64,000 bases of DNA, from the NCBI RefSeq assembly GCF_000002235.5, contig NW_022145609.1, positions 22,990,408-23,054,407 of the forward strand, in the 5' to 3' direction. Position numbers and translations under genes: made by a program. This stretch comes from Strongylocentrotus purpuratus. Lineage: Eukaryota; Echinodermata; Echinoidea; Camarodonta; Strongylocentrotidae. The notes beneath the pieces are model-generated. The model saw nothing but the letters and a program-made list of their open reading frames with translations. It searched no databases and was not told where the DNA came from. Positions 36,601-51,600 of this stretch are shown here, piece by piece (the stretch's first letter is position 1; the number at the start of each line of letters is the position of its first letter).

Positions 36601-39600
36601 AATTTCCCATCAAATCAGGGGGTGTTTCATAAAGAGTTCGTAAAGTTACGCATGACTTTACGAATGACTTAAATATGAAAAGCCAAATGGGATGCTCAAT
36701 CATTATTAACTGCATCAACTTAAGTTGAACTGTGTAGATGTAGATTAACATTCTTATTATAATAAACATATTTAATGCAAAGTATATTTTGTGCCATAAT
36801 TTAACTGAGGTTATTGGAAATATAGTCACACTTTGTTAAAACATCAGGAAAAACTTTGTGCATCCTATCTGGCACTTCATATACAAGTCGTTCGTAAAGT
36901 CATGCGTAACTTTACGAACAGCTTCATGAAACACCCCCCGGAATACTTTGTGTGCTGATTTCATTTTTTTCCTCTAATTGCATGACTCTTGAGCAGGTTG
37001 TTTTATATTGTGATTCAAGCACTGAGATAAACTGCTACAGATAGCTCTGCATGAGTCAAATGTGTTGGAACCGCAAAATATAGTTCAATTTATGCAAAAT
37101 TTGCCTAAGGAAGTGTTGATAACACATCTTATCTCAAACAGAATAAGAACAAATGCTTATTATCAATACTCTCAACAACTAACAACAGCTACAATATTTT
37201 AAACACATTTCTGATATTTCATAAATTAAATGACACTTTAAAATAAAAGGGAGACATCATTTTGAGGGGAACCAAGCATAATATACAATACATGTTTTAA
37301 AATTTCTTGTTAAATTCAAAATAACATAATTCTAATATCATTTTTTTGTTTTCTTGTTTTTGTTTTGTTAAAGGACCATTGACCGGTCACATTTCAAGCA
37401 GCTTATTCACATAGCAGCAGTCACAAGTCACGAGTCATCTTACATCCATCTGGTTGGAGTAACTCACTCTGGTAAGTCAAGGAGTAGCCTCATCAAAATG
37501 TTTGAAACCTAAACCCCTAAAAAGAGTTCTGCAATAGACCGTTTTCGTATTGTAATCAAAATCTTTTTTAAAGTGCCAATTATTACACTAACCTGTTACA
37601 AATAGTCGTATTTCAAAATGCATACATTGTTGCAAGGTAGGACAAACATGGCTTGCCCTACCTAACAACACTTAACAGAGATTCGTGCATTGAATTTGAT
37701 TACATCACGAAAATGGCCTTATTCTAGTTTGAGGGTGTACATCTCTCATGTTACTGTATCATCTTACTTGATGTTGGTATCTTTGAAAAGCCTGTTTATT
37801 TCCCCTAACAATGATACCCCATTTGTGATGACTATTTAATCATGGAATGTACAGTATACTTGAATATGAGGCCAGTCAAAAATGAAATGTTGCAAAATGT
37901 ATTGTTATTGTCAATAGGGAATTTTTCATTTGTTTTGGGAATGGATTTTGTTTTGAAGGAATAAGAATGCATTGTAAGTCTCTGCCACTAAACAAACTCC
38001 CCTATTTCTTTCACCATACTATCACAATAGACTGGTTTACTTACATATTCTAATTTTATGCATACTATTTAAAGATAAAGACCAGTATTGGAAACGCCCC
38101 AATTTCAAAAAATGAAATGGAAGCTCTCATTACCAATCATGTGAAAGAATATGTTTTGACTAATACATGATGATAAAAAATTTGCCGGGAAACCGCCTAC
38201 TAATTCATATATTTGGTAAATTTGTTTCTCTCATGGACTGTGAGAGATATAGGGTAGTCCCATATACACCTTTCTGTGTATAGTGCTTGTAACTTTATGA
38301 AGAATGGGCCAAATTTCTTATCATTTTGATGATTCCAGAACCTTGCAGATGCTAGATGCTAGATGATCGACCTTTTCTGATCGATTCCACAACGTTTCTT
38401 TCACAATGCAATCGCATGACCATAACTGGTCTTTACCTTTAAAGAAAGGTTGTTCTTGAAAGCATCTTGTTGATTTTCACAATTATTATGCAACGCCTTT
38501 AACTACATTCTGCATCTTCCTGCTCAGGTATCAGACTTTACTTCTCCACCACCAGAGGGCAGTATGGTGATGTCAGCAAGCAGCGGCCGTCATCTTTGTC
38601 TCTGGTTCACGTCAGGCTTCCTCCGGGCTTCACAGCAAACATGTCCTCAGTCCGACCTACCAATGTCCATGTGGCTTCCTATACCAAAGGTAATGTGCAC
38701 TCTGCAAGAAAAGAAAGTGAACACGACCCATCTATCTTGATCCCGTTGTCTTTACCACTTCCACCGCAGTTTCTTCCAGACCCAACCTTTCCATGAACTC
38801 ACTTGCGTGCTTTCTATCGGACAGTTTTACACCACACATCTTCCTATCGTGGCTTTTTATGTTCTTCTTATTAACAATACCTTCTACTGTCTTTACATTT
38901 CAAGTTCAAAATGTATATTTCCTTGTTTGATTGTGTGACAGGTTGCTTGATGTTGTGTGCATCGCAGAACGAAGACAGCGATCGTCTTTGGTGTCTCAGC
39001 CATGATGCTATGCCATTCCAACAGACGCTTATGGAAACACAGGTAATAAATTAATCTTAAAATCTATGTCACTCTAGCTGCATAGTTTATCAAATATAAT
39101 ATTGAGGTCATAAATTAGTTGTTCACATGTCGATTCAGTTTTGACAAAGTATAGTCCTCAAAATTGAAGTTTGGTGTGAGAGATTGGGGAACTTCATGGA
39201 GGGGGTCATATCAACATTCACATTCTATTTCTGTTTAATGTAATTTTGACATTTGCATTTAATTATCTTTATTTTGTTCTTGCTTGTTAAAAAAGTATTT
39301 GTTGAGATTATATTCCATTAATTTTGAGTTGTAGGTTCCTGCACATTTCACAGTTTGTACTTTTCTCTGGGTTTCCTTTAAATGATATTAGTTGTCAAAC
39401 AAATGTGATGATTACCTTGTCAATTAATATAATCATTTTTTTTTTTTTTGAATTATGAAACAATATGTCTTTTATGTATATTTTGTTATCTATATTATTT
39501 CTGCATGTGAAATGTGAAATTAATAAACTCAAACTCAACTCAACTCAATTGACTTGAAAAATAGGTATCGCATCAAGTGGACAGTAGGACCTGGTTTATC

Positions 39601-42600
39601 TGCGAGATTCCTTCCGAGGACCACATCACTCCGAGAGACGACGTCTCCTCCATCTCCTTATCCCCGTCCTCCAAGCTGAGACCGGTCTCCTCCTCCTCCT
39701 CCTCCCCGGCATCGCCCTCATACTCCATCCCTAACCCTCCCGCAGTGGTGCAGCAGCATGCCTTGCCGGCTCCCAGATATGTTCTCCTCAGCTCACAGGT
39801 AGGAAAAAGGTCATTTCTGACTCTGCATTGAAACATTTTGATAAAAAGTCCATCTTAATTTGGATTAAAGCCCCACTGCACTATACTTATAGCCACTTGC
39901 ACCCTCTTTATAGCAAACAATGCCTAATCGGTGACCATTGGTCCCCCATGGTCCCCTTTTTTTAATGTTAATTGAGAGCTGATTTGATGAGATAACCAAA
40001 TGTCAGTGACCATGCAGGGAGGTCTAATCCCTCCTGGCTAAACTAGTACAGAGGGGCTTAACCCTAATAAGGCCGGGCTATTTGAAGTCTTACTACGGCC
40101 GGGGGGGGGCCATTATGGCCCCCCCCCTAAGATCTCGGCCGTGAAACGGCCGATCTCCGCGAAAATTTGCACGCATGTCAAGTGAAGTGTATAGAACAAT
40201 ATGATAATTTCAATTTTTTGAAAAAAATCCCTCATTTGCATATTTATGGTAATTTATGCAAATAACGTCATAAAATCACATTTTTACCCATAAATCCTAT
40301 ATTATTCATATTTAAGCATTCTTTTTCACTACATATATTCATTAGACCATTTGGAACAATAATACGACAAAAAAAATTGGAAGAGCCAGCTTATTTCTTA
40401 TGTTATCTCTTGTTTTGATAATTTCTTATGTATTTCATTGTTTTTTTAACTTATTTATGTTATTGTTTTTTTTTTTTTTTCATTTCTTCCTACAATTCAA
40501 CTATTTTGACTCCCAAAACAACCACCTAAACTTTAAACAAGACCCAATAACCAATGTTTGATCTATTTTTAGGAAAAATGACATTTCCATATGTTTTGTA
40601 CACAAATCACAAAAATGAGCGATTTTTGGGCTGACATGCAAAGACAAAAGGTCACGTGACCTTGTAACTATAGGTCCGATTTTTTTTTTTTTTTTTTTAA
40701 AGATGCGCAAGACTCTAAAGAAAAAAGTCAGCGAGCGGCGAGGCGCCATCCATATGTGTTCTCGAACAATCAGAAAAATCGTGGAGGGGGGGGCCATAAT
40801 GGCCCCCCCCCCCCCCGGCCTTATTAGGGTTAAATTTAGTGAAACAGGTATGTGAAGGTTAAAAGTGAAATCCACCCTGGTATTAAGTTGCTTTAGATAG
40901 AAGAAGAAAAATGAGAGAAACGGATCATTGAAAGTTTGAGCAAAAGGAATTGTAAAATAAGAAAATTTGTGATTTTAGTGCCATACACAAATGCAACTCT
41001 TTGACGTATTTGCTAGGTCCCCTCTAATTCGCTCTGTACTAATAATTAATGATTAATTTTGACTTTCAATAAAAATTAAACATCAAATGTAATCTAATTG
41101 ATTAATGAATTTATTTATTTTTGATTTATTTATTATTATTTTATTTGTGTGTGTGTATTGAGGAGATCAAACTTAGACTACACTTTTGATGACAATGCCC
41201 GTCTAATGTCACGATAATATGTATGTTTGTTTTCAGGGGAGTATCATCATCTCTAGACTGAGGCCAGTAGACCAGTTGAGACAGCTTATGCTCAACAACA
41301 TGGGCCCCAAGTGCCCTGCAGTAGAGAACTTCTTCAGGTTACACAAGGTATGTATGATAATTATAGGTACCCACTTGCATAGCGCAGTTTCTGTCCTAAG
41401 ACATATCGGTGCGCTTTATATAAATTACAAAATTATTACCCTAGCTTTAGCTCCGGCAGCCATTACAGCGCTCTAGCATTTCAAGGAATAATTCTACCAG
41501 GTACCTATTTTTCTCACCTCTTCCCCTTCCTCATCCTCTTTCCTCTTCCTCTTTCTCTTTCTTTTCTTTTTCCTCCTCCTTTTCATCTCCCTGATGATGA
41601 AGTTCTCTATGTTGTTCTCTCTATCCTTGCAGGAGGACCAAGCCAGTGCTACCTGCTTGATCCTGGCCTGTTCCACAGCTTCCGGTGATCAGACCATTGC
41701 TGACCCGCCCAAGCTTTCATCCTCTCCCTCTTCCCCTTCCTCATCCTCTTTCGCTTTCTCTTCCTTTTCTTTTTCCTCCTCCTTTTTCTCTCCCTGATGA
41801 TGAAGTTCTCTATGTTGTTCTCTCTATCCCTGCAGGAGGACCAAGCCAGTGCTACCTGCTTGATTCTGGCCTGTTCCACAGCTTCCAGTGATCAGACCAT
41901 CGCTGACTGGGCCACCCAAGCTTTCCTCCTCTCCCTCTTCCTCTTCCCCTTCCCCTACCTCTTCCCCTTTCCCTTACTTTTCTTTTTCCTCCTCTTTCTC
42001 TTCCTGATAATGAAGTTCTCTATGTTGCTCTCTATATCCTTGTAGGAGGACCAAGCCAGTGCTACCTGCTTGATCCTGGCCTGTTCCACAGCTTCCAGTG
42101 ATCAGACCATCGCTGACTGGGCCACGCAAGCCTTCTTTCTTTACGGTGGGGAACCTGGAGGCATCATGATGGACCAGCAGCCTCCCCCAGTGGCAAATCT
42201 TGCTGCCGTCTTCGGTGAGTAGTACATTTGTTTTATAAAGACAGCTTTTATAATAAGGGAGACAAAAAAGGCAGCTTTTATTTGCAGATGACCTCTAAAG
42301 CAGGTTTCTTTATAACACATTTCGCCAGGAAGTTAAATCGCACGTTCAGGCTTTTTTGTTTCCAGCAAAACGTAGTGTAGTAAAAGAAAAATATATTTGC
42401 AAATTAATTTGAGAACATAATAAATCAGGTAAATATCTTTCTCTAAGAATAGTTTTGGCTACAAGGAACATAGAAACAATGTCGCTTTTAGCACGTGTAA
42501 GAGGTGTTTAAAATTGAAAGGCGTGTGTCTCGGTTCCCCCTTATATACCAGCGCCCACGCTACGTGACTTTTAACGGGCAACCAACGATTTCATTGAGTA

Positions 42601-45600
42601 TTCAAGCAAGTAGCTAATCTTGCTGCAGTTTTTGGTGAGCGGTTCAATGAAAGCCGTCTGAAGACCACTCAAGAGGGGAAAAGATAAGAAAAGCAGTCTT
42701 TATGTGTAGGTAGACTTGACGATGATGATGGTGGTAGATTCTTGTTTAGCGCTCATATCTGTCATGCTGTCATACTCCTGGTGCTCCGACACAGTTACCC
42801 CGGTCATAGCCAAGCAGCCAGAGATGTTGCGTTGTAGCACATCAAAGACCCATCTACACCTAAGTGGAGAGTGGCAAATGTGGATTAATGCCTTTCCAAA
42901 GGACATAAGTGCCGGATTTGGATTTGAATCCTCAAACTTATGATTGTACTATGACACCTTCAGTTCTTTTGATACAGGCAGCCACTGAAGCAAGTTTTCA
43001 AAGAGAATTAAATTGAATAAGCTTGATCCCTTATTCAATTCAATACTTAAAGGGGGTGTAGCATGACGAGACTATGTGTCTTTCCCATGGCTCACTTATA
43101 CATGTGTTTATTATTATATGAGATTGATTTTCAAAGTTTGAACTTGTAAGCAACGTTGCATAATGTTCTCTCCATGATAACAGGAGCCACGACCCCCGTT
43201 GTAGGCCAGACAGGTCACGACACCACCAACCGCCCCTTTGGCAGCCCCGGAGGCGCCACGCCCGGATCAATGCGCCCTGCGGTTGCCTCCACACCTTTCC
43301 ACCAGTCCACGCCCGCCAATCAGCCACCCATGTCTGGTCTCCCTCGGTACGCCCAGCTGTCTGGTAAATTCCAGGGACTGTGCCTGTACTACGGCAGAAT
43401 CGTCAGGTAATATGAAGTATGAAATAGCCTGGACTTCTCCCACAAGAATAGATACCTTAAACACTTGATTGTACCAAGGAGTTTTAAGAGATGGAGTCAC
43501 ATCTAGCTCATTCCCTTTGTACCATCTTCGCCAGGAGAAAAAAATATGTCAGGCATGTGCTTAACTGGATCTTTCTTGCAGATACGTAGACAAAAGATTC
43601 CTGCCTAGCTGCAAACTATTACTGTCCTTTGATTAGATATATGAAAACTTCTATTTATGTCCATAATAAAAAGTGAGAATGGAAAATGTTGATATAACAC
43701 GATCTTCTTGTTACCATTGTATAATGTACAGGCCCATGTGGGAGCATCGTCTGGTGAAAGAAGTACCTGTCATTGGACACCAACCCCTCAAGACATTGGT
43801 GAGTTCAAGGGCTGAAAAGTGGCCCATATCTACATACTCTCAGAACATTCCTTTTTTTATAATTGCTCATTGAAATCTGTAAGTGTCATGATAGTAATGA
43901 AATGGGTGTATTGTAAAGCTTCGTTATTGTCCTTTGATTATTTTATTAAAATATTTCTTCTTCTTCAATTTTGTATCTTTCTATGTTCTAGTTCATACGG
44001 TAATGGAGAATTGAAGGGTTTCAAGTTTGTCTTGTTCATCGCTTGCTGCTCATGTTCAATATTTATGTTAATATAAAATGACTTTCGTCTGCGTTATGGC
44101 AGTTACTCTCCATGTATGGGCAGAGCTGTCATGTCAGTCTTCATAGCTTTAATGGTTATGTTGAGAGTTATAATTACACTGGGTAGTGGTGGGGGGCGGG
44201 GGCCACCACTCTGATTCAGTGCCCATCACTAATCAGCGGTTCTAGCACAAAAGCTCACCACTTGAGAGTCGACATGTCATATCAAATGTATCGCAAATTT
44301 GGAATTGTGTGACAGAAATGACAAAGTATGTAGATTTTCATCAAATGCCTACTGGCACTTTGAATGTGACACTTAAACAACTGGTTGTGTAATATCCTAT
44401 ACTGTAACATAAGTGTAATACCCTATATTGTATCTTACCTGTAATACCCTATACTGTATGAGTAATATGTATACTGTATCATACGTGTACTATCCTATTC
44501 TGTATGCGTAATACCCTATACTGTTTATTATGTGTAATACCTTATTCTGTATGTGTAATACCATATACTGTATGTGTAATACCCTATACTGTATCACATG
44601 TGTAATACCCTATACTGTATCATATACGTAATATCCTTTACTGTATCATATGTGTAATACTCTATACTATATCATATGTGTAATACCCTATACTGTATCA
44701 TATGTGTAATACCCTATACTGTATCATATGTGTAATACCCTATACTGTATCATATATGTAATATCCTTTACTGTATCATATGTGTAATACCCTATACTGT
44801 ATCATATGTGTAATACCCTATACTGTATCATATGTGTAATACTCTATACTGTATCACATGTGTAATACCCTATACTGTATTCCTTTCAGATGTCCTTGAG
44901 CACTGGAAGCCACGAGTTGAGTTCTGTGTTGAGAGACATGAAGGCATTGAAGACCTTTCTGGAGAAGAACTCACAATACACCATGATGGCTGAAAAGTGA
45001 GTGTGTCTCAACCCCTTACATGCCCCCGTTGGCATATGCTCTGCATGTTACGACAATCCCGTTGACGATGGTTCTATGTGAATTGCCCCCTAGACAATCA
45101 CCCCCCCCCCCCCCTGGCAATTAACAGTGGGACAATTACCTCCTCCCTCCTTAAAATTTCCAATAGGACAATTCCCCCTAGGACAAGAAATAGTGAAATG
45201 AAACAAAGCAAAGTCAAAGATTTAAAACGAAATATGAGTTTATTTTTAACTGAAAAATGAAGATTGTTGGTGTTGGTGCAAATAGTATAAATTGAATGAC
45301 TGCCAGATAACACCAGCCAACAACATTACAATGCTTATTTATTTATCAATGCGTCAAGTGGACAGTTCCCCATAAAGGAATATTCATTTGGTAACAATGT
45401 TTCACTCACTGTTACATTTCAAGCCCTGTTATCTCGTAAGTGCTCACTGTTTCATCAATTGCAAAATTATATAATCCTCTTTCTTTATCAGTGCTCTTTT
45501 ACTTACCTTGACATTTAAAACCCCTATATATTTGTTGGTGCTCTTTAATTTAATTTTGAAATTGTATTCCCTCTTTCTCTGTGTTTTAGCATGGCAAATA

Positions 45601-48600
45601 GCATGCCTAGCAACAACATGATGAGAGGAGATAGTCTTGTTTCTGGAGGTCCTGCGTTGCAGAGAGAGCATCTCAGGATGAGAGGTAAGTAAGGCAATAG
45701 CGCCCTCTAAATAAACAGTGGGGTGTTTCACAAAGATCCTAAGTTGAACCTATCTCTAAGTTGGACTTAGAAAAATATGGAAAGCCATTAGCATCTTTGA
45801 AAATATTTTTAAATGGATAGGGAAAAAGCTGTCAGCGGGAACAAGAGAAACAGCAGACAGAGAAGAATGGGATAAACTTGTGATGGCCACAGCAGCGCAG
45901 CTAGCGCCACCTGACTGAAGGAAGAAGAAGATATGAAATTAGTTTGTGTTTCTGCACACACCAATAATTTAGTTTGTCCGCAAGTCTACTCACAAATTTG
46001 CTTTTACATTATTGCGAAGTGCTAGTTTTGTTTTCAGATATTATGAACATTTCTGATATGACAGCATGCAACCCCAAGCAAACATGGTTCCTTTTGAAAA
46101 AGGAAAAAACAAGTACCAAACACCGACTTATTTTTGTCATTGTGTTTTGTAGTTACAGTCAAACCTGCTTTAGCAACCACCTGCATGGAAAGACCACATT
46201 CCTTGTTTCCCTTGAAAATGTTTTCCCATTGAAACATGTAATAAAGGAACCTGTACATAAAGACCATCTTCCTGTTAAGTCCACTTTTCTTCTTGTTTCC
46301 CTTGAGTAGTCTTCATATACGGGTTTCAATGTACTCTAAAAGCAAGGACATATATTTACATGGATTCCATTTCCTCGGATTGGTGTTTAGCTTTTATTAT
46401 GCATGTATGGTAAAAGTAACAGCTAAGCAAGGATTGAATTTTAAATTTGTTTCTGTATGATTCCTTTGTCAAGCCGAAATCTATGCTAATGAGAGACAGT
46501 CTCTGATGAATCTGCAGAAGTTGGTTGACATGACCGTCGAGGTTCTGGATATGCTGAAGCTACTCTGCTATCATCAATTCCACGTTGTAGCCGCAACACT
46601 TTCTCAGGTAATTGTATTATTATTATTACACTGTATAATAATATCATAATAATAGTAATAATAGTAGTAGTAGTATGCAAGTAAAAACTTACCAAAACAG
46701 GTAATTTTTCTACTGATTGTAAAGAAAGAACTAATTTCCAAGTTACATCAACAATCGAATGAACCTTGCAGATTCTAAAAACTACCAGGAATATTGTCGA
46801 CTACATTCTCAAGCTTTCATCTAAAATGTCAAGTAAATGTTAAAGTAATGAATAATACAACTTTTCCTGATTTCTTCAATATTGAGATGTGCATGTCAAT
46901 GTCGAAATGAAGAGAAATGTTGCATTAAAATTAAGACTTAAAAGCCCCACAGCACTAGTTTGGCCAGGAGGGACTAGACCTCCCTGCATGGTCACTGACA
47001 GGTGGTTATCTCATCAAATAAGTTCTCAAATAACATAAGAAAAAGGGGATCATGGGGGACCAATGGTCACCGATTAGGCATTGTTTGCTATATAGAGGGC
47101 GCAAGTAGCTATTAGTAGTGCAGTGGGGCTTTAAAGGAATATTTCTCTTTTGTGCAGATGGATCAAGAAGAACTGAAGAAAATTACATTTAGAGATCTTG
47201 TATTACGAGGAAAAGAGGTGAGTTATTCTGTTCTTGAAACATTTAGTGACCGTAGGTTACAGATCATGGTTTTTCAACTGTTAAGTTCATGATTTACATT
47301 TATTTCCCTCCTGTAGGTTAAGTTTTTGTAGACTTATAACACAGGGATATATCCTTTTCATAATCATTATTCCTATCAATACCACCATTATCATAATCAT
47401 AATCATCAGTATTACCATCACTGGTATGATCATCATCAACAGCAGCACCACAAATACCATCCCTACCACCACAACCATGATCATTATCATCATCATCATC
47501 ATAATAGTGGAGTCTCGTATAACGCTCATGTCTGGCATATTGCCTCTCTTGGCGCTCCATTATTACCCTGGCTTTGGCACGGCTGTCGTTACAGCACTGG
47601 AGTATTTTAAGGGATTAATCCCTGACAAATACCCTTCTACCTCATTTGAGTCGAGTGAGGCATGATGTCTTACCAAAGGGTGATAGTACTGCAACAGGGA
47701 TTTGAACCCTATACCTTCAGGTTCACAGTGTGGAGACGTATCCACTGGACCACGACACCTCTAAACCTCATCATCTTCTTCATCATCCCCACTACCACTA
47801 TCATCAACTTTAGTTGATGTTTAGAGTTTATATGTATCTTTTTTTGTTATGTACCAATCATTATTGATAAGCTGTAAATATTGTGATATTAGTTTTGATT
47901 TAATAAAACATACAAATAAATTTTAAAAAAAATACATAGTAGAGTTATCAATACAAGTTAAAGTGATCATATTATTGGCATCATTTATCATCACTTTAGT
48001 GTCATGGTCAAGTGGTTTAAGGCGCTTGACTGGAGATGCTAATATCCTTTGGCAAGATATTTACCTGCACTTGCTACTCTCCACCCAGGTGTTAAATGGG
48101 TACCCGGTAGGATGCGAAAGTTCATGTGGTTGGATGAGCTTGTGTGCACTTGTAAAATGGCGAGTGGCGAGGCGGGGTAATGACCGGGGTAATAATATAT
48201 CTGTAAAGCGTTTAGGCACATTGTTTCGATGTATTGGGGGCTATATAAAAGCAGAATATTATTATCATCAACATTTGTGTATTTCTCTCTCGTTTGATTC
48301 ATTAGATGTGCGGTAGTCTCATCACAGCCCTCATCAATCGATACATCGGTGACAACAGCACAACGGAAGCTATCAGTACCCGACTGAGGGAAGTGTGCCC
48401 ATCACTCTACAGCGCCAACGATGCCACATGTACAAAGGTCAGACAAGACAGCCCTTAAGCTCAGAAAATGTTTCTTAAAGCCCCTCTGCACTAATTTGGC
48501 ATAGAGGTATTAGACCTCCCTGCAAGGCCACTGGCAGGTGGTTAACTCATCAACTCAGCTCTCAATCAACATGAGAAAAAGGGGATCATGGGGGACCAAC

Positions 48601-51600
48601 AGGCACCAATTAGGCATTGATTGCTGTATAGAGGGCGCAAGTAGCTATAATTAGTGCAGTGGGGCTTTAGAAAAAGACACAAATAAGATACTCAAACTTT
48701 TAAGTTTGATTGAACTCAAGCTGTGGCTATGTAATAGACAAAGTGTAACATGAGCGACTGTGAATCTGCTAAAATGATGTGTCCATTTATTTCCCACTGT
48801 CTTCCAGTGGAGGTCTCCCTAACATGGGTTCTTTGAAAAGAGTGAAATCAGTTTTCAAGAGAGCTTCATATTGGGACACTTTTCAGGGTTCCCGTAGTCA
48901 TGGAAAAACCTAGAAAGTCATGGACAAATTAATTTTCCTGGAAAATCATGAAACTCATGGAAAATTCAAACAACAGTCTTAGAAATTCATGGAAAGTCAT
49001 GGATGTTGAGAGGGGAGATGGAGGTAATCACAAACACAAATAACTGCGTAGTATTTGTACGCCGCTGCAACCCATACAAAATTATGCTTATCTAGCCATG
49101 GAAAAAGGCACCAATGGGTCATAAAAAGTCATGGAATTTGGTTCTCAAATTACTGTGGGAACCCCGACTTTTCGTTTAAGGCCTCTTTGCAATAATCTTT
49201 TAATTGTGTAATGTCATTCTTTTCATCTCTCGCCCAGGCCAATGAGACGTTACAAGCAGCGATGACGGCTGAAACCAAGTCCGTCAGGGATAGACTGCTC
49301 CGAGAATCGTTGGAGGTAACTATGGTAACATTATCAGTGGATATGACACAACTATGGAGACTAGATTTCATGTCATCACTGTTCTGTTGTGATGTCACTG
49401 AATCTGTTTTTTTTTTTTTTTTTTTTTTTCTACACAGAAAAAACATTTCTTTTCACAATGTCCAAATGAGGCATAAGAGTTATGATGAGAGGTTGTTTGT
49501 TAACATGATAATTTAGAGAAGAACATCTTTATTGTTTTATGTGCGTGATTGTAATGCACGTCATAGGAGCACGGCTTTGTTGAGGGGTAGTTCAAATCTC
49601 TGTCCCTGTATGTGGCAGAAAATCTATTGATTGTATCCCTGTTAGAAAAAATATCGGTTTCTGTAAAGTAATACTCAGGCATGAGATTCCTCTGACAATC
49701 TGTGTATTTCCACCAATTTCAAGATTTCAAGACGGGGGAAACAAAAACGGATATTAAAGGGGATTTTTTCTTTACCAGTAGTTAAAATGATATAGTTGGG
49801 GAGAATTTAGAAATCGATCAGATCAGGTTTTCTCCATTTTTATTGACCTTTCTCTGTCTCATCCCTGAATTCTCATGTGTTGTTTTTTTTCTGAACAGCT
49901 TTTCAAGGAAGTGAGTCAACAGCTTAATCTGGCAGCAATATGTGCAGAATTTCACCAAGGTCAGTTGAAATATATCTTCTTGAAAAGATTCAGTGGCAGC
50001 AATATGTATCATATCAAGACCCTAGCCCGATGAAGATACAACCATGATGATGGTGGTGGTGATGGTTATGGTGATGATCATGATGATAATGATGTGCATG
50101 TGCATGTTATGTAAACACTCTCAACAATGTGGCAATCATGGGTTTCAGTCTATAGGTAGTAAAGAGTTATTACAACAGAGTATGATCTGTCAGCTTCTCT
50201 TCGTGATGTCCATTAGTTGGTGTTTACCAACAAAGATGATAAACTATGTGCTCATGAGGGAGTGCCTGCTATAATATAATAATAATAAATATAGGTTTCT
50301 AGGCATTGAATGATTTGAATGTAACTTGGCAGCTTGTTCCAGAGGACCGGTGTGACATACACAAATGCTCGATGACCATAATGGATAGTTCATGTTCTGG
50401 GACTATCATGAATATTCATGAAAGCTAATGAATATTCACTAAAAAAATTGTGTTTGTTTTGACTCTCTGCAGCCCACTACTACGATGGTGTGGTAGACCT
50501 GTGCTTATCAGCTGCCTTCAAGAGAGACCCTCACAACCTAGCTCTTATCTACTACAAGAATGGCAAGAAACCTGAAGACGCCCACGGAATGGAAGCATTC
50601 TCTGCCCGGTAATGACCTTGAACCTATTGAAAACGTTTTATTAGCAATAAATCAAAGGTTAAAACTGCCAATTATCAGGGGCGTACTTCAATCAGGACAT
50701 TTTTAAGAGTCATTTTTGTTTCGGTTATTTCGAGCAAAACATTTAATTTGCTGTACGGATGTGATGTAAGCTCCTCACAACGAAAGTGCCAGCAGTATAC
50801 ATTCTGACTTTGGGCTATTTCGTAATGTAACCAAATTTAATGCATACATCTCTGTGAAGTGCCTCAATACAAACTATTTCATTCACCTGATAAGAATAAT
50901 AGTATTTCATTATTCTTATCAGGTGAATGAAATAGATTGTATCGATCGAGGCTCTTCACGAAGACGTATGCATTAAATTTGGTTACATTACGAATCTGTG
51001 TTGCGAGGACCTTACGTCACAAAAAAGTGCATTGTGGGGAGAGCCGGCTCGATAATTAAATTGTTCTTTGCTCATTAATACAACAAAAATTAAAAATGAG
51101 TCTAAGCACCATTTTCCAAAATTAAGTTATACAGGTATATGGGCTTTTAAATTTTTTGTCTATCTAATCAGCTCAACTTTTCAGTGGAGTGGACTTGTAC
51201 TTTAAGTGAAGGGGTTTTGAACTTTCAGTGAAAAGCACTGTACACACATGACTTTGTACCAGACCACAGGTTTTGTAGTTACATGTATATCCATTTCGTA
51301 TTTTGAAATGTTACATGTTTATACATTTTACATTCTTATTCCTAGATTTGAATGTTACAAGTCCATCACAGACATCTTAGACCAGTTGCTGTCTGCCAGC
51401 CAGGCCCAGCCCTCTTCTCCAGCGGTACCCAACAGACCAGGTTCTCCTCCTAAGCCTGATCCAAACAGACTCTCTAATACAGATGCGGAACATTATGTAA
51501 GTCAACATTCATACAGAGACCAAGCAAATTGGCATGTGCCTGGTGTGACATTTTTTAAAAATTATTTTGTCAACTGTTGAGGTTAGATTGTTGAAGTATT

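Noticed and set aside
39573-39836. Glu-rich frame opposite exon 12
   Set aside because: It is the antisense shadow of the serine-rich NUP155 exon 12.
41494-41879. Lys/Arg-rich minus-strand frames
   Set aside because: They are the reverse complement of the CT-rich tracts between the exon 14 copies.
44397-44882. CRISPR-like array
   Set aside because: Units are directly adjacent with no unique spacers and the sequence lies in an animal intron; it is a minisatellite.
47287-47665. Met/Ile/Asp-rich frames
   Set aside because: They are translated ATC trinucleotide repeats adjoining a SINE.
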